Of a stretch of 64,000 nt of DNA, positions 31,332 through 43,860 are shown piece by piece. This DNA is from Astrothelium macrocarpum (taxonomy: Eukaryota; Ascomycota; Dothideomycetes; Trypetheliales; Trypetheliaceae), in contig JAGEMR010000008.1 in assembly GCA_021030915.1 (NCBI GenBank), positions 124,001-188,000 of the forward strand, given 5' to 3'. Within the stretch, counting starts at the first letter, position 1; each line of letters opens with the position of its first letter. The notes under the pieces are model-generated. The model was not told where the DNA came from. It saw only the letters and a program-made list of their open reading frames with translations, and did no database searches. The position numbers and the translations under genes are program-made.

Positions 31332-33464
31332 ATGATTCCTAGCGCCTCGGTCGTAGACGAGATTAGCAAGGATGATGAGCTTGGGTTGGCCACCAAAGAC
31401 GTTGCCAATATCAATGTACTACCTCGGTCGATTTCCACCAGCGCAGTAGAGATTGACGAAAGAAATCTCGAGGATACCCACAGGGTCGATGAACCTTTGA
31501 GAGGACGAACGGAAAAGGACATCGAGGCAAACCTCCTCAGCACCGCTCACAAGACATCTTCCACGGAAGGACTACCACTCAACCAAGACACAAACCGTCA
31601 TCTTGAGAAGCAAGACCTTCCCATCTACTCAGAACGACTCATACTTACCGGCAGCGCCAACCTCGACCTCGAGAAACAGCACGTTTTTTCCTCCTCCAAG
31701 ATCTCAACAGAGGAAGATGGCAAGGTCGACGCTACCATCACCGTCGAGTCGCAACAAGATCCCAATATCGTTGATTGGGACGGGCCCAACGATCCTGAGA
31801 ATCCGATGAATTGGCCCGCTGCAAGGCGATGGGGGATGATTGCTGTCGTGTCTGGTATCACGTTTCTCACGCCCTTGGGATCTTCCATGTTCGCACCCGG
31901 CGTACCACTCGTCATGCAGGATTTCCACTCGAACAACGAGCTGCTGGCGGGCTTCGTTGTGTCTGTGTATGTGCTGGGCTTCGCGTGTGGGCCACTTGGT
32001 GCGCGTTATTGTTTCTATTCTTCGCCTCCTTTGTCCCATGTACCGGATACGTCATGTGGAGAGTGCTGTTTTGCTTACATGGTCACCAGTCATTGCACCG
32101 TTGTCTGAGATGTGGGGACGAAACCCGCTATATCATAGCTGCAACATCTTGTTTGTCATCTTCAACATCGCCTGCGCGGTCAGCAGCAATCTAAACATGC
32201 TCATCGGATTTCGTTTCCTGACGGGATGCGTGGGCTCGGCACCCATCACGCTGGGTGGAGGTACCATTGCTGACGTAACGAATCGCGAGCAAAGAGGGAC
32301 AGCAATGTCTGCCTGGATCATGGGTCCAAGTGTGTTACCTTCAACAGGCTGGGTTGGATCTTCCTGCTGATGCTCATATGTAGCGCTTGGACCTGTCGTC
32401 GGGCCCATTGCTGGAGGCTTCCTCAGTCAAGCAGCAGGTTGGCGGTGGACCTTCTGGGTATTGTCAATTACTGCAAGCACACCTCCCTCCTTATCTTCAC
32501 TTGGATCCCTTTGACTCTAATTCTGCTCCTAGGCTGGCATCGCTACAGTCGCCGCCATACTCCTCCTCAAAGAAAGCTCCGCCATTGCCATCCTTGCCGC
32601 CAAGACTCGCCGCCTTCGTGCCTCCACCGGTAATCTTTCCCTCCGCTCAAAACTCGACACTGGACTCTCCGCACGGGACTTGTTCCTCCGCTCGATCGTG
32701 CGCCCGACCAAATTACTCATCTTTTCCCCAATCGTGCTTCTCATCTCTGTCTACATTGCCGTCGTCTACGCCTACCTCTACCTGCTCTTCACAACCTTCA
32801 CTCCAGTTTACCGTGAGCAGTATGGTTTCTCCCTCGGTACGGCAGGACTGGCATATTTGGGGATTGGCGTTGGCTGCTCCGTTGGGCAGATCGTGAATAC
32901 CCGCGGAGGGAATGCGATTGTGCGTAAGCACATTGCGAGGGGTGACCTCAAGCCTGAGCATCGTCTGCCGTTAATGGTGCCTGGTGCAATCATGATTCCA
33001 ATCGGTCTATTCTGGTATGGATGGTGTGTGCAGGCAAAGGTGCATTGGATTGCGCCGATCATTGGGACGAGTTTTGTAGGTGCGGGACTAATGTTGACAT
33101 TTGTAAGTTGTGGCACTATTTCCCCGTGCAATTCAATGGTGGCGTGAGTGGGCGACGGTGATTGGAAGAATTTGGAAGAAAATAAGAAGAGCTAACGAAA
33201 ATGGGGAATTGATAGATGCCCGCATCGACCTATCTAGTGGATGTGTTTACCATCTATGCTGCCTCAGCCATGGCCGCGAATACGGTTCTCCGATCCGTCG
33301 TTGCTGCAATTTTGCCGCTCGCTGGGGAGAAGATGTATGCCGAGCTGGGACTGGGGTGGGGTAATTCGTTGTTGGGATTCATTGCATTGGCGTTGATGCC
33401 TACACCGTTGGTTTTCATGCGATATGGTGAGAAGATTAGGACCAGATATCCGATTGAATTGTAG
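31332..33464 (+). CDS. MFS drug:H+ antiporter (DHA1 type)
   Basis: Five exons: 31332-31998, 32090-32329, 32384-32457, 32533-33102 and 33216-33464, giving 599 aa. A long charged cytosolic N-terminus ends with the typical NDPENPMNWPAARRW before the first helix. Twelve helices can be traced. Signature pieces are GPLVIAPLSEMWGRNP (motif A), LGGGTIADVTNREQRGTAMS and LGPVVGPIAGGF (motif C, assembled across a splice). The second half starts near RDLFLRSIVRPTKLLIFSP. This is the polyamine/multidrug (Tpo/Flr/Mfs) subgroup in the plasma membrane. Donors GTGCGC and GTGTGT are weak, so exon borders 1/2 and 2/3 are slightly less certain, but phase and motifs agree. Substrate unknown. Confidence 0.87.
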
Positions 33465-33651
33465 AGAATCGGAGCCGGAACCATACATAGACAGGCGGGA
33501 TTACCAAGACTGCCGGCATTGCAAATGTACATCTTGTTTTGAAATACACTGGAATATCCCTGTCGTTTTGGCCAAAAGAGATTGACAGGATGTTATGGTT
33601 AGACGTCGCGATAGATAACTGGTAGCTTTGCGCAATTTGGGTATCATAAAA

Positions 33652-35760
33652 TCATATCTCTGCGCTATTGTCTCCCAACTCCCGTGCAACCCTCTCTCCC
33701 TCCGCCTCTCGCCACCATTCTTCCACCCGCGCCGCTACATCCCCGACTAGTCGCTCATATGTCTCACCAAGAAAGAATAAGCCGCAATGTGCACCCACTT
33801 CGTCGACACCTTCCATTGGTACTCGCACCCAGGATGGATCGCGCTTTCCCGAGGACGTCTTGGAGGGGAGGATGCAGAACTTGCGGTCGTGGTGGGGCTT
33901 CAAGGAAGCAGGGGATAAAGGGACATCATCCCCAGTCAATGATGGCTCTCGCGGTGGAAGAGAGACGGACGATGGGATGGGAGTGAGCACGCTACACTCT
34001 GCCTTGGTTTCGTTTGTAGGATCTTGTGGGTTTTTGGCTTCCACTTCAGCGTTGGCTTTTTCCTGTTTGATTTGCCCATCTTGTTCCTGTCGGGATGCCT
34101 TGTCCTGAGCTTCTTGCCGTTTGCGAACTTGCTTCGCGTGTTTGGTTTCAATCTTTTCCCGTTCCTTGATGATCTTGCTTCTAGATTTGATAGCGGCTTT
34201 GTAAGCCTTGACTGCCGCAGCGTGACCTTGCTCCGCGTACTTGCGGGTATCTTTGTCGAGATCATGTGGTAGGTTGAGTGGCTTAGGTTCTTCTGGCATC
34301 GGAGGTATTTCGGGAAGGTATGGGAACGAGCTTGAACCTTCCAAAGTGCTAGTCGATGCTGTGTCTGCTTGGTTTACCTCACCATGCCTGTCATATTCCA
34401 TGGATGGGCTTGCTAGTCCTGATATCTCTTTCGAGCTAGCAATGCTTTCGTCTACTTCGTGAGCGTCTGCGCTGCTATTAGATTTCTCAATAGAAATCCG
34501 AGGGCTAGGAGAAATTGAGCTTGATGGACTCGCGGATAAATTCAGATTTGAAATGTCCCTCTTCAGTTCTGGTAAAACTTCGTGTCCCTCTTGCAATTCA
34601 TTGACAGGGGTTTTGGGTTTTTTGGGCCTCCCGGTACTTGCCGTATAATAATTGACAAATCGAACCCTTGGTGGGATATTTGCAGAAATGACCGCTTTTT
34701 CCCTACTCTTCTCATCTTCTTCCTCGAGTGCTCTTATGCGTGCATAACGAGACTTCAGGCCACCAAAGTCTGCCATTGCTCCCCCAAATTCGAGATGAGA
34801 AGTAACGAGTTGTTTCGTTGCCACTAGAAAATCATCCCTGTGCTTTCTCGCAAAATGAAACATATTCTCCCAACCTTTACGAACAGGACGAAGCACATCG
34901 TTTTCGAAGCTTGGATTAAAATTTGGATCTATTGGCTCAGGTGACCCAAGAGGATCAGAGATAGCAGGGCCCAACACATCTAGAGAAAGTGTACTAGAAG
35001 AAGCATACGTTGGGGATTGCTGTGGACTCATAGAACGAGATTGTGACGAGGTTGGCTGGTCTTTGGGTGGAGGAGCAGGATTAAATATGCTCCCAAGACC
35101 GCTTTTGATTACTCCAGGGTGCATTCCAAGAAAAGGTACATCAAAATTTATAATGCCAAGGATACGATGTCGGAGGGCTTGTCTCGTAGTATTAGAATAT
35201 GGAGGTAACAAGACTGCCTCAGCAGCCAGGAGACCACCCATGCTGTGACCAAGGAGGATTGTATCGGTGGTAGGAGATTGATGGGGGGCAAGCCTGACGA
35301 GGTAGTATCAGCTTCTCCGTCAACTCCAAGCGGCGTATGTTATTGAGAAATACCATTTGCTAAAGTCTTCGGTTGCAAACTGAATAGGTCGTCGAGATTG
35401 GTAGCGCGGATATATCTTTGAATGCACAACATGGGATTCACTCATGGTAATTGCCAGCAGATTATGGACGTGAGCGGGAAAGCTTCGAAAACTATTTTCC
35501 GCGCCCATGAAGCCATGGATATAGACAAGGAGTAGCTTTCTACGGCCATCTTTGTAAGATGTCTCTTCGGGCGCCAAAGATTGCGTGGAGGATGACCGGG
35601 GATCCGACGAAGGCAATGAGAGGAGCGGAGGCTCGGATTCAGAATATGGTGGGGGCGGAGAAGAGCTCGACTCTATTTGTGTCCGACGTTGAGGCAATGG
35701 AGGGGCCGAATGGTCATTGATGGCGTCTGTCATCTGGAGCGATCCCGTCTCTGTTGACAT
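33652..35760 (-). CDS. Large alpha/beta hydrolase (DUF676/lipase-like)
   Basis: Two minus-strand exons, 35760-35354 and 35293-33652, giving 682 aa. After a Pro/Ser-rich N-terminus the hydrolase starts at KLLLVYIHGFMGAENSFRSF (oxyanion loop near residue 84). The nucleophile elbow TILLGHSMGGLLAAEAVLL lies just after the intron. After about residue 250 the protein is mainly disordered and charged, with a long Lys/Glu/Arg helix (IKSRSKIIKEREKIETKHAK), and a folded C-terminal piece (VPMEGVDEVGAHCGLFFLGE). Similar long fungal proteins are annotated as DUF676-type serine esterases/lipases. The substrate is unknown. The catalytic Asp and His were not located with certainty. It converges on the MFS gene with about 190 bases between stops. 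Confidence 0.82.
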
Positions 35761-37498
35761 AGATATTGCGCTGGATCGGGATAGAGAGCAGCATAACGAT
35801 GAGAAGCGTTGCGAATGACGTCGGCAACGTTTTTGCCAAACCTGTATGCGGGCGACTGGGGAGACGGGAGGAGCCGCCCGCTAAGTGAGCCGTCTGACAG
35901 ATGCATGAGATGGAATCGCAGCAGATCTTCCATGAAAAATCTCCTCTCACCGGTCGGACATGGCGCTTAAGACGGCCCGTGATGTCGGTCGAGAATTCAA
36001 AGCGATTACTGTCAGCGGATTGGGCGATTGTTCTGGAGTGCCACAATCATATCTTGCCGTTGCTTTAATTTATCTGTATCATCGGAGCCAAGGTACATGT
36101 TGCACGTGATGACTCGGGCAGGTGGAAAGATTGGTGCAGAGCGAGTGCCAGCAAACGATTGATGATCTGGCGTTGGTGCATGGTATTGCATAAATTGCCA
36201 CCACCCTCTACCGTCTACCGAGCACTTGCTATGGAGTAGGTGATGTTGCATTGCAGTGACCAACAAAGCATTGATAAGGTGGCCACCAACTCATCGCCAG
36301 AAGTTGCTTTTCAATGCTGACCTACATACTATACGGCGGAAATAGAGGTGTTGCTCAAAGGCAAGGTTCGTGTTTACGCGTAGTAACAAGCTTGGTTTGA
36401 TGATTTCAAAGACGAGCCGGGGTGACGGGGTTCAAGCAAGGGTGGCATCAATACGATGCCTTGGTTGCTTCGAGAGATGAAATTTGGCCGGGTTAGCTCG
36501 AGACCGAAGCCGTGGTCTGGCGCCGTCTTACTTGGGTACAATATGGGAGAGACGCGGTTTGGGTGGAGGATAGATGGATGTCAATCAAAGCGTGCAGAAA
36601 GACTCGGATCCAGGCTGAGAGATTGGGTGAAGGGTGTATTGGACGGCAGAGGTGTGCCTGGCTAAAAAGGCTTGCAAAGGCCCGTTGGTATCAGTGACCA
36701 CTCAGCATCGGGAGCAGGCGTCGATTCAGGAGAGCACGACGACGAACGAGGAGGAGTAAATTTCCGACCGCCAGGGTGCGATGGGCGCTCATTGGCCGGA
36801 GCAGGGGAGGGCAGCGGTAGTCATTTCGGGCAGCTAGCTAACTAGTGCCTTAACTAGTGCCTGTGTGTCGCTCAATGCCCTGCAGGTCCCGCTTGCGGTC
36901 GGGAAGGTGCAACCTGCTCCTGACTCTCTCCTTCCATTTACCCTCCCAAACCTGCGACACTTTCTCTCCACCCGACCACTCGCCCTCTGCTGCCACTGCG
37001 ACAATCATCTCGCCTCGCGTGAGGCGACCAGCTGAGCTGGAGTCTGGTAAAGCCATCTCAATGCCCTTCGTCGCTTTACTCTACCATATCCTAACCTGCG
37101 ATCAATTCAGCCATCGCATGTGCTATTGCTGAGGTAATACCTGTTCTGGCTCTCCATCTGGCCGACAAATCTAATCGTAATTCATCTGGGTAGAAAAAAA
37201 AAATCCCTAATGCTGGTCTGGTGATCGGCGTCCGCTCGTTTCGATTAAGCCTTCAGTGAAGACGTCCACTCATTCAAGAACCTCGACGACAATCTTCTGA
37301 AGCTTGACGCTCAACACTCGACGAATCTGGTCGCTGGTCATCAACCATCAAGGACATCGGCACGGCTCGACATCCTCACCTCCGCTATCTGCGGCTTATC
37401 CATCCTCTCGCTGGAAGTTTATCAATTCTCGAGACGGATACAATACAAAATACTCATTGCCACGGACCTCCTTCTATTTTCCCTCCTTACCAAAACAA
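35761..37498. promoter_or_regulatory. Divergent promoter region, hydrolase / mucin-like membrane protein
   Basis: 1.7 kb between divergent starts. The last 200 bases before 37499 stay open in the coding frame but have no typical protein character and are probably leader. No gene recognised. Confidence 0.4.
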
Positions 37499-39429
37499 AT
37501 GGAGCGTCCACGAAAAAGACAGAGAACATCAAAGATCGCTGCGAGGTTAAAGCCGCGACGAGAAGGATCTGGTCGCACCAGCGCCGAAAAACCGCAGTTC
37601 GTCCACCAACCTTCCGACCTGATATCGACTTCCCCAAACCTGCAGTGTGATGATTGCTCAAATCAGATAAATAAGGGGTCATCCACACGCCACTCTCGGA
37701 AAGTATCAGAAGGCAAAGGAACCATCTTCCATCGTCGTCAGGCTGCGGAAAACGCCGAGTCAGATTCATCGCCCGGCCTCACAGTGACTGTTCAAGCACA
37801 TGTCAATTCATCCGGCAGCACCACCGCAGTTGTGACGTTACCTACTGTCCCAACCGTGGTACCCTATCCTTCTAACCTCACTCCACCGGCAGTCCCTACC
37901 GAGAGTCCGTTCCCTTCACTGACTGTACCCACCGTACCATCCTATCCTTTCACCACGACAACCAGTGAAACGATTACAAGCGCTGGGTCCACTAACCCAG
38001 AAGCTTCGGCAAGTGCATCACCAAATGAGTCTAGCGAATCTGTACCAGGTGAAGGTATGATTGGATTGACGGCAACCGGCAACCAAGGAACTTCCCAGGT
38101 CGTCCTTTCACCTCCTCCGACACCCAATCCGTCTGCTCCATCGGCAAGCCCATTTCCATCTGGTGCTAACTCAACTGCAAGTCTTGTCTCGGCTGCTGGT
38201 GTATCTACAGGATCATTGTCGACTTTCTCTACGAGTGAAAATGTGACAACATCGAGTAGGTCTTAAAATTTAGCACATTTTTCTGGCCAAAGTACTCACG
38301 TATAAAATTAGCATTCACAACATATCCGGATGGCTCTTTCGGCCTTACTACAATTACCTTTGAGCCTTCGGGCACTACAGAGCCATCATCTTCTACTACC
38401 GAGGTTTCTCCATCGCTTGGACCTTCCGCAATATCGACTCTGGTGTCTGCCGCCTCCTTAACGAGCAGTGGCGTCTCTGCAACCGGAAGCATCTTCTCAT
38501 CGGCCAGCGCTTCATCGATAGCTTCATCATTGGCTGCGTCGTCTTCCAGTGCTCAAGCTTCATCAACCGGCACTGTCAATGGAGCAGGTGGTGCATCTGG
38601 AACTGGTTCAGCTGGAAGCCCTGGGAGCGGTTCAAGCAGTACACCTACGGCAGCCCCCGCTACCAATGGGACCAGCCCTACTCCTACGCCTGTCGTAGTT
38701 GGCGGCGTCGTCGGCGGTGTTGCTGGTCTCGCCCTGCTACTCGTCCTTGCATTACTCATCCTCCGTTGGTTCAAGCGCCGTGACCAGACCCGTCAACCGC
38801 TCACTGGTGACGACGGCGAAGCAGCAACCGGAGCCATGACGCAACCGACTTCTCGTGCTCCTCCTTTGGCCGCTGCCGCTGGTCTGCTCCACCGCTTCTC
38901 CGCTCCACGCACCCCACCTGAGCCTCCCCAGCGCGGCTTCCAACGTGTCTCTGGTCGCAAGATCCCCTCCATGTTCAGTGGCGCCCGTCCAGACGCGGAA
39001 CCAATCGACCCCTTCGCCGATCCGATACCTAGCGAGATCCCTCCCGACACGTCTTTCTATCGCGACAGCGAGGGCTTCTTTGGTATGGGCACCGGTGCTG
39101 CTGCTGCTGGTGCCGCCACTACGGCGGCGCACGAGCGTCCCAGCGACGAGACTACATCGATTGCAGCTCCCGAGGAGGGTGCCGGCGAGGAGGAAAAGTT
39201 CATGCCTGGTCCTGCACGCACACCCGTCCTGCACCCAGGAGGCCCGTATTCGCCTGTCGTTGTGGGTCCGACACCCGAAGACGGTGATAATCCCATTGAA
39301 CAGCCTCCCGACCGGATGTTGACGCCAACCTCTGCCGTAGGCGGCGGTGGCGGTCCGGGGACGCTGGGGAGAAGCCATCCGTCGTTCGATGGGTCGCGGG
39401 GGTCCCGATTCACCGAGAACGTGGAGTGA
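37499..39429 (+). CDS. Mucin-like single-pass membrane protein
   Basis: Two exons, 37499-38255 and 38312-39429, giving 624 aa. It starts with a basic segment (MERPRKRQRTSKIAARLKPR). Residues about 90-380 are Ser/Thr/Pro-rich, suited to O-glycosylation. One transmembrane helix follows at about 380-405 (VVVGGVVGGVAGLALLLVLA) ending in a basic stop-transfer RWFKRR. The C-terminal tail of about 215 residues is Pro/Gly-rich. This layout (glycosylated stalk, one helix, cytosolic tail) recalls fungal wall-stress sensors and similar SKG6/AXL2-like proteins, but no WSC or other ectodomain is present and no classical signal peptide is seen. An alternative upstream start in the same frame (37304) adds 65 atypical residues. 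A surface role is inferred. Confidence 0.72.
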
Positions 39430-40565
39430 TGATCGATGAAGCAGAGCTAAGCGAGTGCCTTGCTCATCCGCATCCTCCCTCACACTCCTTACTGCGCTAT
39501 GCAGCGCTTCTCTTGTACAGTCTCCTTCTCACGCTCCTTGAATGTTTTCGACTACTATTTTATACCCCGATACTTGTTCCTCTAACGATACGAGTCGACT
39601 GTACTATTGTCGCCTCATGTAATGTCTTATATCTTTTTTTGTCTGTTTCATTCAGCCCTGTGATACCAGCTGCGCCTGCAAAGACGGGCAGCGCCAGCAT
39701 CAGCGGAGGATGGAACTGGGGTGGAGCTGTAATGTGGTGGCATTTTGTGTTGTTTCTTTTTTCTTCCGCCTTTACTTTCGGAGATGCCCGGTCGCATATC
39801 ACCCACTCATGCACCCCGTCTACCCGTGGCTTCTTCCACCCACTCGGGTGCACAGCGTCTCATGGTGGCTTGTATGATATTTAGAGATGGCTTGGGACTG
39901 CTAGATTTTCTTCTAACGAACTCGGATCGAATGATTCGATTTGTCGGATGGCGCGATGCGAAGTGCGAGTTTGGGGAAAAGTTTTCTACTATTGACTCAT
40001 CTGCTTTGTCATATGGTCTAGGAGCAGAGAGAGTATTCTTCCAAGGGCGCTGCAGCCTCGGAATTCCGGATTGCGAGCTGTGGACGGGCAGCAAATGTAC
40101 GTTGATGTTGAGTAGTTGGATGTTGATAGCAAAGCCCTAACAAGGCATTTTCGAAACCGATTACCAGTTATGCATTCCCACGTGATGTTAAGGGTTTGAT
40201 TGGAACATCTACATGTTACAAACTTGGGGACTTTTGGATCTTTGAAGCCAATACAGCGCTACATTTGGAACTAGTGTCCTGGTCGTTCTATCAAGATCAT
40301 GTTTAGAACGCATTCAGAACTTACTCCAGATTTATCAAGGCGGCAATAGGCATAATTCCTTGGCTGCCGGTAGGTGCTTCGGCCGCGAATTCAAAGTCAT
40401 GTCTTCACTATGTTTGGGTTCAGTGAGAATATCTAGTTATAATTGAAAGCCTCTGCATTCGCAAGTCATCTGCTAAAAGATTAGGGTATCTTAATACACA
40501 CGTTGTCAATCAAATCGACCCCTCCAGATCCTCCACATATCCCCTATTTAATAATCTAAACCATC
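39430..40565. other. Convergent spacer, no gene seen
   Basis: 1.1 kb between the stops of the membrane protein and KU80. ORFs of 95-150 codons overlap on both strands between 39430 and 40140 without recognisable domains. Probably 3' UTRs and spacer. Confidence 0.45.
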
Positions 40566-42865
40566 TCACGTCGCCAACAGAAACCGTCTGGCCTCCTCCT
40601 CGTCCACTCCACCTTCCCCACCCGTCTTCTTATCCAGCAAACCCAACCGATTCACCCTAATCAGCCACCACATCTCCCTCCTCTCTCCCCCCAATTCCCC
40701 CTTCGACACCTTCTCCTTCAACTCCCTCACCACCCCATTCCACAGCCCCGGCTCCTCCAACTCCCCCAGCTCCTCCCGCATCACCCGCAACCCCTCAATC
40801 GCCCGGCCATACCCGCTATCCCCCAAACTATGCGCAATCCACTCCTGCACGCGCGCCGCCATCTGCTCCGTAGCATCGCGCATCGCGGCCGACGACTCCG
40901 CGGCCGCCAGCAGCTGCTTGAACTCCGGGATCGCGTTGGCCGACGAGATGAGCTTGCGCTGGCGGCGCGGGTCGCGCTGGAGGAGGCTGTCGACGTCGAG
41001 GCCCGAGAGCGGGACGGGGACGTCGCGGCGCGCAAAGCGTTTGCGCGACAGCTGCTTGGCCGGGATCTTCTTGACGTCGCCCGCTTTTTGGACGGCGTCG
41101 AGGACCGGTTGGATGGTTTGGAGAAGGTCGTCCGGGGGTTGGGAGGCGCGGGTGAGGGCGGCAAAGGGTGGAGGGATGGGCTCCGTGGGGTGTACGGCGC
41201 GCCAGCGGATGGCTTGTTGGATGCGGTGGAGAATGGGGGAGTAGGTTTCGTCCATATGTAGGTATTCGGTAGGGTTTCTGGGAATCTATTAGTCTTTGGG
41301 AAGAATGAGGGATGTCAATTACTGGTTTACCCTTCTTCATCGTGTGCAAGAGTTGATAGGTCCATGTGGTCAACATATGCATCCATTGCCTTCATCAGCG
41401 CCTGGTTTGGAAGATTTCGATGTTGAGTGAGAACTTTGCCAGATACAGTGACGATCCTATCCAGCGGTGGAAACTTGTAGGATCGAATATCCTCAGCGAA
41501 TGGAATTTCTAGGTCAATGAGACACTCAATATCAGGTTCAATTGAAGGTGCCAACAACACGACAACAGGAGGTCGATTGTCCTTGGAGACAAGTCGAGCA
41601 ATGGCAAAAGACTCTGTTTCGTACAATGCATGAATGAATGAGGATAGAGCCATGTAGGCCTTTTCATCAGTCTTTTGTGGAACAATAACACTGGTCCTTG
41701 ACATATCGCTAAAACGATGGTGCTAGATTTGAAATGTGTCAGCTATAGCTTGATTTCGCCTCACTCACAAACTTACATTTTCTGCTGGTATAAAGCCCAT
41801 GATCTCTAGACCTGCAGTAGTCTCAAATGCAGTGACATTTTGCTCGGATTCGCTGATTGGTACTGCTTTCCGGCCGTAGGTATATCCTTTTGCCAGTTCT
41901 TCACGATCAACTTCACGTTTTCCCCCAGGCGCGCTTTCGTCATCAATTTGGTAAATCCTGGTCATTTTGACAGCCGCCAAAGAGTCCTGACCCGCACCGG
42001 ACTGAGCTCCATCGCCGTTCACGATGGTACCTGAAGACTGAGTAGATGAATCGCCCGGCGCCATATCAGACTTGACAGCAAAAGTCGTGGCACTCACCGG
42101 ATGAGCGACCATTGTGCGAGGATATCGTTCCACATTGATAGATAGTGCAGAGTCGTACTTTTCAGTGTCACCCAGAGTGAGAGCCCCTTTAAAGGTCGGT
42201 ACAGGTCGTACAGATTTAATACGAGGCGTCCCTAGTTCCTCCACTGCTTCAGCTAGCGTCCCAAAAGTTCCCCCAGACTTGTCTGCAAGGTCTTTCCAGG
42301 TACTTTCATTTTGCCGCTTGAGGCTGGATTTGTTCTCCTCTATGAAACCAAACGTTGCATCATCGAAATCAACGCCAACTACAATGAGCTCGATGCTGTC
42401 CTGAACAAGTTTGCTGGAGATGGCCTCAAGATCATCTGCATCCACAGCGCCACGGCCGTTTGTGACAAGTACAATTTGTCGAATGTACTGCAGTTTTCGA
42501 CAATGAGAAGAAATCATCTGTATTGCAACGACCAATGCGGAAAAGGCATCGCCTTCTTCGGTGCTGCTTGGCTTTATCAAGCCACGGAGATCTCGTATAT
42601 TAGTCATAAGGATCTGGCTGATGGGTTGAAGAACTGAAATGTGTTGGTAGCCGTCATCTTTCTCCAGATCGTTACTGGTCTTATCTGAACGCAGCGCTAC
42701 AACTCCTATCTGTGCAGTCTTTCGACCGTTTGCGACTGTAGTTGTGATACGGTCCCAAATATAATGCATGGCCCATTCAAGATCAGTCTCAGCACGTCCG
42801 GCATGGCGCTCAGACATTGATCTGCCGACGTCGATAATAAACACTGTTGCTTCCTTGCTCGCCAT
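40566..42865 (-). CDS. ku80: KU80, DNA end-binding subunit of Ku
   Basis: Three minus-strand exons: 42865-41777, 41722-41331 and 41277-40566, giving 730 aa. It starts MASKEATVFIIDVGRSMSER, a von Willebrand A-like domain (to about 230). The Ku beta-barrel core follows, with markers GFIPAENHHRFSDMSRTSVI across the first splice, then LSSFIHALYETESFAIARLV and SYKFPPLDRIVTVSGK. The arm region after the second splice reads NPTEYLHMDETYSPILHRIQ, and a helical C-terminal domain ends near RREMWWLIRVNRLGLLDKK. Length equals that of other fungal Ku80 proteins. With Ku70 it binds broken ends for non-homologous end joining and acts at telomeres. Start ATG chosen by homology; an ATG nine codons upstream is in frame. 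Confidence 0.95.
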
Positions 42866-43155
42866 CGCGATAGACTTGGATTTTGCATTCAAGGCGGCTT
42901 GTAGTCAATGGAATAGTGTATTATCATAGTGGGCGAATTGACCAAACGAATTGCTGCGCGTCTCCGAAATACAGTCACGGTTAGCCTTAGCGCCCAACAC
43001 GAAATCACGTGTGTGATGGTGGATTGCGTATCAAACGTCATGCACACCCTTAGCGTTTTAGAACACTTCTAATTGTACCAGAGCAGATTTGATGCTAAAA
43101 TGAACTGTTTGATAATTTAGTTTCTGTCCCATTTAATCTTCTCTTATAGAGCATA

Positions 43156-43860
43156 ATGGCTAGTCGTGGAAGCCTGTTGGACCCCAAGGTCTACCATATA
43201 CTAAGGTATTTCGTCACTCTAATAGATTGTAGACTACTAGCTTCTTACGCAAAAAATCTACAGTTATGGGACTCTTCTAGGATCAACTTTTTTTCAGGTT
43301 TATTAATCACCAGCACTTCATTTCTTGCTTCACGCCTTGCTAAGTCAGAGTAGTCATTCATTGCCGGGGTTGTTGCATTTAAACACCTTCCACGAGCTCA
43401 ATTCTCCACACTTCAGCAAAAAACGTTTCCAATCTACTTTAGCATGCAAACTGCCCTTCCTATAATTCTCGCGTCCACGTATCCGGGTGTTCGAGGAATA
43501 TCAGAGTCTGGACTCAGAGGATGCTTGGCTGAAGGCAATCAAGTTCATGTCTTCATCCCAATTGCGACCATGTTTGTCACAGGTCTCGCAAATCTGGCAT
43601 TCATCGGCCCAGCAACGACCGCCGTGATGATTAAACGGAAGCACCAAGGTAATCCTCATCCAATGTGTGCCTCTTGGTGGGACTTACATTTAACAGAGAC
43701 GCGGGATGGCAAGAAGAGTTATGATACGGGACCACACTCGCCAGAGATGACGCAACTAAATAAGACTTTTGGTATACTCCATGGACTATCATCCCTCTTA
43801 AACCTGGTCGGCTTTGGTACCATGGTGTGGTACGGCGTTACGATCGCGAGAGATATATAA
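43156..43860 (+). CDS. TMEM205-like small membrane protein
   Basis: Four exons: 43156-43205, 43264-43297, 43354-43648 and 43697-43860, giving 180 aa. The protein starts MASRGSLLDPKVYHILSYGT and has four hydrophobic segments, including the GTLLGSTFFQ start, IPIATMFVTGLANLAFIG and a last helix LLNLVGFGTMVWYGVTIA. The loop KRKHQETRDGKKSYD is typical of the family. The third intron (43649-43696) is 48 nt and has no stop, so reading through it adds 16 residues (GNPHPMCASWWDLHLT); I favour splicing because it restores the family loop. Function is unknown (DUF4149/TMEM205 family). Only 290 bases separate its start from that of KU80. Confidence 0.82.

Noticed and set aside
31332..35760. Possible secondary metabolite or drug-resistance cluster (MFS transporter plus hydrolase)
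   Set aside because: No synthase, P450 or pathway regulator nearby; neighbours are housekeeping genes.
39426..40140. Overlapping ORFs of 130-152 codons after the mucin-like gene
   Set aside because: They start within or just after the stop codon of the real gene, overlap each other and show no domain.
27379..42865. STN1 and KU80 as a telomere/repair gene cluster
   Set aside because: More than 12 kb and several unrelated genes lie between them; co-location is probably chance.
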